Assembly: GCF_004117875.1 (NCBI RefSeq)
Contig: NZ_RAHW01000001.1
Location: 930,001 to 994,000 of the forward strand
Reading direction: 5' to 3'
DNA length: 64,000 nucleotides
Source: Geomonas oryzae
GTDB lineage: Bacteria > Desulfobacterota > Desulfuromonadia > Geobacterales > Geobacteraceae
Part shown: positions 53,118-60,173 of the stretch, one piece after another
How positions within the stretch are numbered: position 1 is the first letter of the stretch
Layout: each line of letters starts with the position of its first letter
Translations under genes and position numbers: made by a program
The notes under the pieces: model-generated
Database searches by the model: none
Told to the model about the DNA's origin: nothing
Seen by the model: the letters and a program-made list of their open reading frames with translations, nothing else

Positions 53118-55373
53118 ATGAACGTGCGCGATAAAAACTTGGTTCTTTCACCCCGGTGGCTGGTGACTGCAGTGGTCACCTTCCTGTTCGGATTTTCCGT
53201 GATGGGCTATCTCGCCTACCGCAACGCCTACGAGGGGCCGCCGGTCCCGCGGGAAGTGCGGGTGACGGACGGCACGGTGCTCTACACCGGAGACGACGTC
53301 ATTGCCGGGCAGCAGATCTTCCAGAAACTGGGGCTCATGCAGTACGGGACCATCTTCGGTCACGGCGCATACCTCGGCCCGGACTTTACCGCCGAGTACC
53401 TGCACCTGAGCGGCGAAAAGCAGACGGGGTATCTTGCGGGGCAAGGACTTTCCGCCGCGGATGCGGCGGCCAAGGTGCGCGCAGAGTTCAGGGAAAACAG
53501 TTATCTCCCGGAGAGCGGTCAGCTTACCTTTTCTCCCGCCAGGGCACGCGCGCACGCGGAGCTCATCGACTACTACCGCGGCTGGTTCGGACCGCTTGAG
53601 ACGCAGCAGGGGTTGAAGCGGCCATATCTCAGCGACCCCGAGGAAATCAGGAAACTCACCGCCTATTTCTCCTGGGCCGCCTGGACCAGCACCGCACAGC
53701 GCCCGGGCACCGAGCACTCCTACACCAACAACTGGCCCCCGGACAATCTTGCGGGGAATCGACCCACCGCCGGAGCGCTGTTGTGGAGCGTGCTGAGTCT
53801 CATCGCCCTTTTGTGCGGCACCGGCGCAACCCTGTTCGCGTTCGGGCGCTACGACTTCCTGGGCTGGCATGCGGCGGACCAATACTCGTCGAAGATGGAG
53901 ACACCGGAAAAGGTGCAGCTTACCCCGTCGCAGCGCACGGTCGCCTGGTACTTCCTGGTGGTTTCCGGGCTCTTTCTCCTGCAGGGGCTTCTGGGCGGGG
54001 TGAACGCTCACTACCACGTGGAACCCGCGGGTTTTTACGGGTTCTCGCTGGAGAATTTCCTGCCCTACAACCTCTCGCGCATGTGGCACGTGCAGCTTGC
54101 GCTCTTCTTCGTCGCCTCGAGCTTTCTCGCCATGGGGATCTTCCTGACCCCGATGATCGCTGGGAAGGAACCGCCGCATCAGGAGAAACTGGCGCTAGTC
54201 CTTCTCGGTGCGCTCGTGGTCGTGGTCGTGGGGAGCCTGGCGGGGGAGGCGATGAGCCTCAAGGGGGCCCTTTCCACGGGCGGCCCCTGGTTCTACGTAG
54301 GCTCCCAGGGATGGGAGTACCTTGATCTGGGGCGGTTGTGGCAGATCCTGCTGACGGTCGGGATGCTGATCTGGCTGGTGATCCTGGTGCGCGGTATGAG
54401 GGAGAGGCTGCGCGGGGAGCACCCGGGAAACATGCCGTGGCTGTTCGTGTACAGCGCAGTCTCCATCCCGCTTTTCTATGCCGCCGGCATGCTCTACGGC
54501 AAGACGACCCACTTCAACCAGATCGAGTTCTGGCGTTTCTGGGTGGTGCATCTCTGGGTGGAGGACTTCCTCGAGCTCTTCACCACCATAATGGTCGCCT
54601 ACGTCTTCATGCTGATCGGCGTGGTGCGCGTGCGGGTCGCCACCACCATCATCTACCTCGATATCATCCTCTACTCCATAGGCGGGGTGCTGGGGACCAT
54701 GCACCACCTCTACTTCAGCGGACAGCCCGAGGTGCACATGGCCTTCGGCGCGTTCTTCTCAGCCATGGAGGTCATCCCGCTGCTTCTTCTCACCTACGAG
54801 GCGTGGAAGTTCATGGGGCTGGGGGCTCCGACCGGCACTTCCATGCTGAGCACCACAGCCGAGATGTTCCCGCACAAGTGGGCGGTGATGTTCCTGATCG
54901 CCGTCGGGTTCTGGAACTTCCTCGGTGCGGGCGTTTTCGGCTTCCTGATCAACCTGCCCATCGTGAGTTACTACGAGATCGGCACCCAGTGGACCGCCAA
55001 CCACGGCCACGGCGCCATGATGGGGGTGTACGGCATGCTCTCCTTGGGCTTTTTCATGTTCGTGGCGCGCTACTTCGTCCCCCTTGACCGCGCCAGCAAC
55101 CGCGCCATGGCCATCGCCTTCTGGTGCACTAACCTGGGGCTCGCCTGCATGCTCTTTCTCAACCTCTTCCCGGTGGGGCTGCTCCAGTTGAGAAAGATCC
55201 TCGCCACCTCCTACTGGGAGGGGAGGCAGCCGGAATTTTTCGCCGATCCCATGGTGCGCGTATTCGAGTGGCTGCGCCTGCCCGGCGACACCCTCTTCAT
55301 CGTTGGGATCCTGCCGGTGGTCTATCTTGCCGTGCGCATGTTCCTGAACCGGAACCGGCCGCGCGTCATGTAG
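53118..55373 (+). CDS. norZ: Quinol-dependent nitric oxide reductase (qNOR)
   Basis: 751 residues from ATG 53118, after ATGGAGG; an in-frame ATG at 53106 would overlap the ribosome site. The single chain joins a NorC-like N-terminal part (one helix near 15-35, then a haem-less periplasmic domain with [27 protein letters not shown]) to a 12-helix NorB-like core, which is the mark of qNOR. Histidines typical of the haem and FeB sites occur in NVHYHVE-like [33 protein letters not shown] and NHGHGAMMG. It reduces two NO to N2O with quinol at the inner membrane. In a non-denitrifier this mainly detoxifies NO. A terminator follows. Confidence 0.94.
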   Translation: MNVRDKNLVLSPRWLVTAVVTFLFGFSVMGYLAYRNAYEGPPVPREVRVTDGTVLYTGDDVIAGQQIFQKLGLMQYGTIFGHGAYLGPDFTAEYLHLSGEKQTGYLAGQGLSAADAAAKVRAEFRENSYLPESGQLTFSPARARAHAELIDYYRGWFGPLETQQGLKRPYLSDPEEIRKLTAYFSWAAWTSTAQRPGTEHSYTNNWPPDNLAGNRPTAGALLWSVLSLIALLCGTGATLFAFGRYDFLGWHAADQYSSKMETPEKVQLTPSQRTVAWYFLVVSGLFLLQGLLGGVNAHYHVEPAGFYGFSLENFLPYNLSRMWHVQLALFFVASSFLAMGIFLTPMIAGKEPPHQEKLALVLLGALVVVVVGSLAGEAMSLKGALSTGGPWFYVGSQGWEYLDLGRLWQILLTVGMLIWLVILVRGMRERLRGEHPGNMPWLFVYSAVSIPLFYAAGMLYGKTTHFNQIEFWRFWVVHLWVEDFLELFTTIMVAYVFMLIGVVRVRVATTIIYLDIILYSIGGVLGTMHHLYFSGQPEVHMAFGAFFSAMEVIPLLLLTYEAWKFMGLGAPTGTSMLSTTAEMFPHKWAVMFLIAVGFWNFLGAGVFGFLINLPIVSYYEIGTQWTANHGHGAMMGVYGMLSLGFFMFVARYFVPLDRASNRAMAIAFWCTNLGLACMLFLNLFPVGLLQLRKILATSYWEGRQPEFFADPMVRVFEWLRLPGDTLFIVGILPVVYLAVRMFLNRNRPRVM

Positions 55374-55401
55374 TTGTTCCTTCGAACCGAAAGCTGAAAG
55401 A

Positions 55402-55433
55402 GAAAAGGCCTTGCCTGTGGTGAGGCCTTTTTT
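55402..55433 (+). terminator. Terminator of norZ
   Basis: AAAAGGCCTTGCC...GGTGAGGCCTTTTTT hairpin with a T run. Confidence 0.8.
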
Positions 55434-55530
55434 CGTCGTGCTCTGTCAGAGGTCGGTTCTTCTGCCTGGATATGTCTTGGAGGATCAACGCCTGTTGCGT
55501 ATAATCCGCTTCGCCGAGAGGATGTCCACA

Positions 55531-55567
55531 TCCCCTCTCCCTCCGGGAGAGGGCCAGGGTGAGGGCG
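55531..55567. repeat. REP-like element, single copy
   Basis: CCCCTCTCCCTCCGGGAGAGGGCCAGGGTGAGGGCG, the same family as the inverted pair at 9461-9575. Confidence 0.7.
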
Positions 55568-55638
55568 ACGGCAGCTGCGACTCCTCACTTCGGGGCAACG
55601 CCCTCGCCCGGCCGCTAGTCAGCAAGGAGAAGATTTTG

Positions 55639-56115
55639 GTGGAAAGCAAGGTAACGATATGGATCGACGCGGATGCTTGTCCTCGTGTGATAAAGGAAAT
55701 TGTCTTCAGGGCTTCGGAACGCTTACAGATGCCGGTGTACCTGGTTGCCAATCAAAGTCTCTCCAAGCATGAGACCAAGCTGGTCAGGTCCGTGGTGGTA
55801 GGCAAAGGGTTCGACGTCGCCGACGACTACATCGCCGAACATGCCGGTCCCGACGACGTGGTGATCACCGCGGACATCCCCTTAGCGGCGAGGATTGTCG
55901 CCAAGGGTGCCGTCGCCATTGATCCGCGCGGCGAGCTGCTCACCGAGGAGAACGTAGGCGAGCGTCTCGCCATGAGGGACTTCATGATGGAGTTGCGGGA
56001 TGGGGGACTCGTGTCCGGAGGGCCTGCCCAGTTCAGCCTCACCGACCGTCAGCGTTTCGCCTCGTCGCTCGATCGTCTGCTGACCCAGATGCACAAGGGA
56101 AAGCGCCAGGTTTGA
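55639..56115 (+). CDS. YaiI/YqxD-type UPF0178 protein
   Basis: 158 residues starting at GTG 55639 (or the TTG one codon earlier), with AAGGAG at 55624-55629. The family opening [20 protein letters not shown] and the later [17 protein letters not shown] and [22 protein letters not shown] are clear. The fold is related to PIN/NYN nucleases, with conserved aspartates in DADACP and TADIP, but the biochemical role of UPF0178 proteins is not established. The upstream open frame runs through a REP element and is not coding. Confidence 0.87.
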   Translation: MESKVTIWIDADACPRVIKEIVFRASERLQMPVYLVANQSLSKHETKLVRSVVVGKGFDVADDYIAEHAGPDDVVITADIPLAARIVAKGAVAIDPRGELLTEENVGERLAMRDFMMELRDGGLVSGGPAQFSLTDRQRFASSLDRLLTQMHKGKRQV

Positions 56116-56276
56116 AGAGGGTGACGTTCAGCTAATTCGGACATGGCGGTGCCTGCAAGTGGAGGTCACCACCGTCTCCCCTGCTGCGTCCTTGCCACGC
56201 CGAAGAAATGCGCTAATCTTTGGCCTTGTTTGATTCGCCGCCATGATACTGCACCGGCGTTCACCGCAGGCCGGGA

Positions 56277-56753
56277 ATGGCGCCCCCTAAAACTGACGCC
56301 GGTCGAACCGGATCATCGGTATCGTTGACGAACCCGACAACGGAAAGGAGGTGGATCAAAGACCGCATCAAACGCACATTTCCGAAGAACGACAAGGAGT
56401 TCCTTTCCGAAGCATGGCGGCTTCTTGATATCGTCATGAAACTGGTGCTGTACCAGTCCCGACCAAGACAGATCCCCGCCCCGGATATGCTCCGCAGTTT
56501 GTTGCAGCGGTTGCAGGACAGTATCGTGGGCGCCTCATTCAGGGACACGCGCCAGGTCGCACTGCGGAACCAGACGATGAGGGAAATCTCGGCCGCGTTC
56601 GACAAGATCTTCAGCTATCTGGAATCGGTGGCGAGCGAGGCGGATTTTGCAGCGTTTCGTCTCGACGGTCTGACCATTGTCAATCCGGGCGGGCGGAAGA
56701 GAGCCCGGCCCTCTCCTCCTTCCGAGACACCTGAGGACGCCGTCTACTCGTAA
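56277..56753 (+). CDS. Hypothetical helical protein, 158 residues
   Basis: A probable gene with ATG 56277 behind GCCGGGA. It has no membrane segment or signal peptide. Residues 27-130 are strongly helical and basic (RIKRTFPKNDKEFLSEAWRLLDIVMKLVL; ATFDKIFSYLE-like AAFDKIFSYLESVASEAD). The C-terminus is a basic, Pro/Ser-rich tail. I recognise no family. A very strong ribosome-site sequence, GGAAAGGAGGTGGATC (56339-56354), lies inside the frame, but no ATG, GTG or TTG follows it in frame. The gene stands in the accessory-looking zone next to the periodic array. Confidence 0.5.
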   Translation: MAPPKTDAGRTGSSVSLTNPTTERRWIKDRIKRTFPKNDKEFLSEAWRLLDIVMKLVLYQSRPRQIPAPDMLRSLLQRLQDSIVGASFRDTRQVALRNQTMREISAAFDKIFSYLESVASEADFAAFRLDGLTIVNPGGRKRARPSPPSETPEDAVYS

Positions 56754-56796
56754 TGGGCGGTGCTTCTTTCAAAATCGAACCTTCTGAAAGCTAATT

Positions 56797-57118
56797 CGCT
56801 CTCGTGTAGTGCATTCCTGCCTCCTCGTGATACGTTCCCACCCGTTTCGCATGCATCCCCTGATGATCTGAAATCGGCACTTCGAGCATGAAATTCATTT
56901 CCGCCTTCTCGGAATTAATTTCCGTGGCTGGTTAAAGCATTCGGTCACGGCGGTAGACCATTACTGCTTGTTAAAAACGCGTTCCGCAGCTACCGGAATC
57001 CATTTACCTTCCTTACGAAGTTCGTTCCGACCCTTTGGGAATGCATTTCCAGCCGATCAATTGAACTCCCTCCTGGCTGTAATGCATTACCACCTTTGGG
57101 AAATCCTTTCCCGAGCGA
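56797..57118. repeat. Array of about 15 degenerate palindromic units at a 21-bp period
   Basis: The core, on the plus strand, is about GGAAATGCATTTCC with many substitutions, and the 3' ends of successive cores fall at 56817, 56838, 56859, 56880, 56902, 56923, 56943, 56964, 56985, 57008, 57028, 57050, 57069, 57091 and 57112. The mean step is 21.07 bp. The 8-12 bases between cores differ from unit to unit. Several units keep their dyad through paired changes: GTA...TAC (57079-57090, 56953-56964), GAAA...TTTC, GGGAAA...TTTCCC. No continuous reading frame spans it. It fills most of the 593-bp gap between the hypothetical gene and the EamA gene. Confidence 0.75.
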
Positions 57119-57125
57119 TAATAAC

Positions 57126-57150
57126 CAAAAAACCCTCGGATTTCCCCAAG
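57126..57150 (-). terminator. Possible minus-strand terminator beside the periodic array
   Basis: On the minus strand CCCTTGG-GGAAAT-CCGAGGG is followed by TTTTTTGG. The hairpin is a diverged relative of the tRNA-Pro terminators at 58352 and 59914. A minus-strand transcript from the right would stop here, but no gene that it would serve is visible. Confidence 0.45.
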
Positions 57151-57346
57151 GGCGCGGGTTTGGCGGATTTGGTGTCGGTGGGAAGGCCCAGGACGCCCGT
57201 CGTTGACAAACATCGTATGCCGGGGTAGGCTCCGGCAGCGGCAATTGTCGGGCGCAGACGGCCGGAAAATCCGAGGTGCTTCCGCCATAGGATTGATATC
57301 CCGGCGAAAGATTAAGAAGGCATTTTAAAGACGGGGTTGGTCGAGT

Positions 57347-58225
57347 ATGTATAGCGGTGTCATGTGCATGATTTTATCCATGGTCTCCATCACCACAGGG
57401 GCAACACTTGCAAAAATCGTTTTTCCCGTGATCGGCCCCGAATTGACGACTCTCCTGCGCCTTGGGCTGGCGGCAGCGGTGCTTGCCGTTTTGTTCCGTC
57501 CATGGCGGCACCATCCCAGCCGGAAGGAACTGATGTGCATCCTTCCTTATGGCGCCACGCTGGGAGCCATGAACCTGCTGTTTTATTTTGCCATCGCGCG
57601 GATTCCTCTGGGCATCGCTTTGGCCTTGGAATTCATGGGTCCCCTGGCAGTAGCGCTTTACGGGATGCGCCGGCGTCAGGATTTGGCGTGGGTGTTGTTC
57701 GCGGTAACGGGTGTCGCTTTGCTGCTGCCTATAACGGACTTGTCCGCCCACCTGGACCCGCTGGGAGGGGTGCTGGCACTCGGAGCAGGAATATTCTGGG
57801 GCGCCTACATTTTGACCGGACGGCGCTTGGCGCTCATCGGGAAAGAAGACGGTATGCGGGGCGGAGTTATGGTGGCGTGGGGGATGCTTTCAGCTGCGTT
57901 GGCGGTGTCCCCCGTGGGATTGATCGCCGGAAACGTCGTGCAGATGGATACCCGCCTCTGGATGCAGGTCTTCGGTGTCGCCGTTCTGTCGAGCGCCATT
58001 CCCTACTCGTTGGAAATGGTTGCGCTGAAGCAACTTCCCACCAAAATATTCGGTATTCTGACCAGTTTAGAGCCGGTAATCGGCGCCGTTTCCGGCTTCT
58101 TGTTCCTCTCGGAGCACCTCTCCGCGATGCAAGCACTGGCCATCGGCCTCATCGTGGTCGCATCGGCAGGGAGTACGTATGCCGAAAGCCGGCGCAGGTA
58201 TGTCGAAGCAGTGGCTTTACCTTGA
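57347..58225 (+). CDS. EamA-family exporter, RhtA-like subgroup
   Basis: 292 residues with about ten membrane helices. Diagnostic blocks are LRLGLAAAVLAVLF, GATLGAMNLLFYFAIARIPLGIALALEFMGPLAVAL, FWGAYILTGRR and LTSLEPVIGAVSGFLFLSEHLS, the pattern of RhtA-type threonine/homoserine exporters. Ribosome site is weak (GGGGTTGG). It is only distantly like the EamA protein at 45701. Its location between the periodic array and the decayed tRNA suggests it belongs to the accessory zone. Confidence 0.85.
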   Translation: MYSGVMCMILSMVSITTGATLAKIVFPVIGPELTTLLRLGLAAAVLAVLFRPWRHHPSRKELMCILPYGATLGAMNLLFYFAIARIPLGIALALEFMGPLAVALYGMRRRQDLAWVLFAVTGVALLLPITDLSAHLDPLGGVLALGAGIFWGAYILTGRRLALIGKEDGMRGGVMVAWGMLSAALAVSPVGLIAGNVVQMDTRLWMQVFGVAVLSSAIPYSLEMVALKQLPTKIFGILTSLEPVIGAVSGFLFLSEHLSAMQALAIGLIVVASAGSTYAESRRRYVEAVALP

Positions 58226-58351
58226 GGTGGTCGGAGCAGACCTGCGATGTCGTGCCGAAGCTCTAGCTAGTCTTAAAGTAAGCGAAACACCGGTTCGACT
58301 TGCAGTCGATTGAGCGATGTGCGGGACCGGAGGATGACCAGAACGAACACG

Positions 58352-58384
58352 AAAAGGCCCTTGGAGAAATCCAAGGGCCTTTTC
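58352..58384. terminator. Terminator associated with the decayed tRNA copy
   Basis: GAAAAGGCCCTTGG-AGAAAT-CCAAGGGCCTTTTC, stem 13 bp with A and T runs. Same arms as the terminator of the intact tRNA-Pro at 59914-59948 but with the loop in inverse orientation. It may now stop the EamA transcript. Confidence 0.8.
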
Positions 58385-58390
58385 TATTGA

Positions 58391-58465
58391 TGGTCGCAGT
58401 GAGAGGCTTCGAACCTCCGCCTAACTGCTCCCGAAGCAGGTGCGGTGAACAGACCATGCAATCCG
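58391..58465 (-). pseudogene. Decayed tRNA-Pro copy
   Basis: Reads on the minus strand in the same layout as the intact tRNA at 59955: encoded CCA end, T-arm GGAGGTTCGAAGCCTC, and an anticodon arm with loop TTCGGGA. A 20-base block (58425-58444) is identical to 59989-60008. The acceptor ends mismatch in two places and the D-arm is unrecognisable, so it should not make a working tRNA. Confidence 0.7.
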
Positions 58466-58511
58466 ATGGGTAGTCCGAGGGTGCTGCGGGTGGGAGGTCG
58501 CGGGTCGGGTG

Positions 58512-58539
58512 TTGACATTTTGTTACCGAGGCCTAATGT
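58512..58539 (+). promoter_or_regulatory. Possible promoter of the beta-helix lipoprotein
   Basis: A perfect TTGACA at 58512-58517 with TAATGT after 16 bp; 54 bp before the start at 58593. The downstream box is weak. Confidence 0.35.
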
Positions 58540-58592
58540 TTGCGTGGCGCCATGGTCTGGTGCCATCACTACCCGATCAAAGGAGGTAAACC

Positions 58593-59882
58593 ATGAGAAC
58601 GTCGACAAAAATCCTGCTGCTCGCCGCTATCGGATTGTCGGCTGGGTGTGGAGATTCTACCCAGTCCGGGGCACTGTCTACTCAAAGTGCCGCTGACCAG
58701 GTAACACAAACAACGGTCTACCGAGTAGACCTGGATGCGCGGCCCGGTGGCGACGGGAAATCCTGGGCGACGGCATTCGACTCCCTTCAGGCCGCTTTCC
58801 CGCAGAACCTGCCGATAGGGTCCGAGTACGAGGTATGGATCAGGCACGGCACCTACCACCTCCCGGCAGAACTCCATGTCAGCGGTTCGCCGCGCATCTA
58901 CGGCGGCTTCGACGGCAGGGAGACGGAACTGTCGCAAAGGGACTGGGAAAAGCACAAGACGGTCATCGACGGCGACAACCGGTTCCGGGGGATCGTGAAA
59001 GAACAATCAGCCGGCAGCCTGATCGTCGACGGAGTGGAAATCACTCGCTGTCTGGATGGCGCAATCGTCAAGGCTTCCATCTCCGGAAGCCTCGAGGTGA
59101 GCAACTGCAAGCTTACCGACAACAGGGACGGAGCGGTATTTATACATGAGGGGACTTTTCAGATCAAAAATTGCGAATTCACGGGGAACGTCTCCTCCAA
59201 CGATGGCAGCGCCATCAGCGGCGGCGGCACAAGGGGAAGCATCGAGGGGTGCTCGTTCACCAGAAATATGTCCGCAGGGTCCGGAGGGGCCATAAACTGC
59301 TACTATCTCGACAGGATCCTCGACTGCGCCTTTATCGGTAACAGCGCCGACCTCGATGGCGGCGCGATCTGGATGAACAGGGGGATCAACCAAGGATTCA
59401 TCAACTGTCTCTTCAGCGAGAATCAGGCGCAGCACGGCGGCGCAGTCTACTGCCCCCACATGTTCCCGTCGGGCTTCTTCACCAATTGCACATTCGTCCA
59501 CAACCAGGCCAGGGTCGGCGGTGGGGCGATACACTGCGACTCCCCCGTTGGGGAGAGCGGGGTGCGCCTTCAAATTGCCAACTCCATCATCTGGGGAAAC
59601 CTTCCGGATCAGATAGGAGTGCTGCGCTCCGATAGCGTCGAGGTCACCTATTCCGACATCATGGGGGGCTTTGCCGGCGCCGGCAACATCAACGCCGATC
59701 CGATGTTCAGGCGGGGCAGGTTTTTACTACGGCAGCACTCTCCGTGCATCAATGCAGGGACCCTCGATGCGACCGATCTTCCTGAGACTGATTTTGAAGG
59801 GAACCCGCGAGTCATCGACGGCACTCCGGATATGGGGTACGTCGAAGCCCGCTGGCTCATACCCGACGAAGTGAGGCGCTGA
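58593..59882 (+). CDS. Right-handed beta-helix surface lipoprotein
   Basis: 429 residues; AAAGGAGG before the ATG. The lipobox is LSAGC (Cys-19). After a short linker, residues about 40-390 show the parallel beta-helix repeat: GAVFIHEGTFQIKNCEFTGN, GGAINCYYLDRILDCAFIGN, GGAIWMNRGINQGFINCLFSEN and GGAVYCPHMFPSGFFTNCTFVHN, each about 22-25 residues with the GGA(I/V) plus NC.F..N rungs of polymorphic outer-membrane-protein type. The end DGTPDMGYVEA is the usual cap of such proteins. No enzymatic residues stand out, so adhesion or sugar binding is a guess. The gene is the only one between the two tRNA-Pro copies. Confidence 0.85.
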   Translation: MRTSTKILLLAAIGLSAGCGDSTQSGALSTQSAADQVTQTTVYRVDLDARPGGDGKSWATAFDSLQAAFPQNLPIGSEYEVWIRHGTYHLPAELHVSGSPRIYGGFDGRETELSQRDWEKHKTVIDGDNRFRGIVKEQSAGSLIVDGVEITRCLDGAIVKASISGSLEVSNCKLTDNRDGAVFIHEGTFQIKNCEFTGNVSSNDGSAISGGGTRGSIEGCSFTRNMSAGSGGAINCYYLDRILDCAFIGNSADLDGGAIWMNRGINQGFINCLFSENQAQHGGAVYCPHMFPSGFFTNCTFVHNQARVGGGAIHCDSPVGESGVRLQIANSIIWGNLPDQIGVLRSDSVEVTYSDIMGGFAGAGNINADPMFRRGRFLLRQHSPCINAGTLDATDLPETDFEGNPRVIDGTPDMGYVEARWLIPDEVRR

Positions 59883-59913
59883 TCTTGGATGGGAGGAGGA
59901 TCAGAACCACAAC

Positions 59914-59948
59914 GAAAAAGGCCCTTGGATTTCTCCAAGGGCCTTTTC
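59914..59948 (-). terminator. Terminator of tRNA-Pro
   Basis: GAAAAAGGCCCTTGG-ATTTCT-CCAAGGGCCTTTTC, 13-bp stem with T run on the minus strand, directly behind the tRNA. It is bidirectional and also serves the lipoprotein gene. Confidence 0.85.
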
Positions 59949-59954
59949 AATAAA

Positions 59955-60031
59955 TGGTCGGAATGAGAGGATTCGAACCTCCGACCCCCTGCTCCCGAAG
60001 CAGGTGCGCTACCAGGCTGCGCTACATTCCG
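59955..60031 (-). tRNA. tRNA-Pro, anticodon CGG
   Basis: 77 bases including an encoded CCA end. The acceptor pairs CGGAATG with CATTCCG; the anticodon arm is CCTGC-TTCGGGA-GCAGG with CGG at positions 34-36; the T arm is GGAGG-TTCGAAT-CCTCT. All arms pair well. It has its own promoter and terminator. Confidence 0.95.
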
Positions 60032-60066
60032 GCTTTGAAACTCTGACGGGTCAATCAGGAGGAGAG

Positions 60067-60095
60067 ATATAACAGCTTTCCCGCCTCTATGTCAA
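60067..60095 (-). promoter_or_regulatory. Promoter of tRNA-Pro
   Basis: On the minus strand TTGACA (60095-60090), a 17-bp spacer and TTATAT (60072-60067), about 36 bp before the tRNA 5' end: near-consensus sigma-70. Confidence 0.7.
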
Positions 60096-60173
60096 GCACT
60101 TTGAAAGGGTCAGGGGTGATTATTCACTTTTTTCTATCTCCGACTCTGCCAATACCTTGGAATCACGTCGTTG

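Noticed and set aside
56797-57118. Reading the periodic array as a CRISPR array
   Set aside because: The units are only about 21 bp, the cores are degenerate and palindromic, the variable parts are 8-12 bases, and no cas gene is present.
56990-57288. Two minus-strand open frames of about 84-91 codons across the array
   Set aside because: They cover only part of the array, differ in frame, lack ribosome sites and show no conserved-looking sequence; the periodicity continues beyond their stops.
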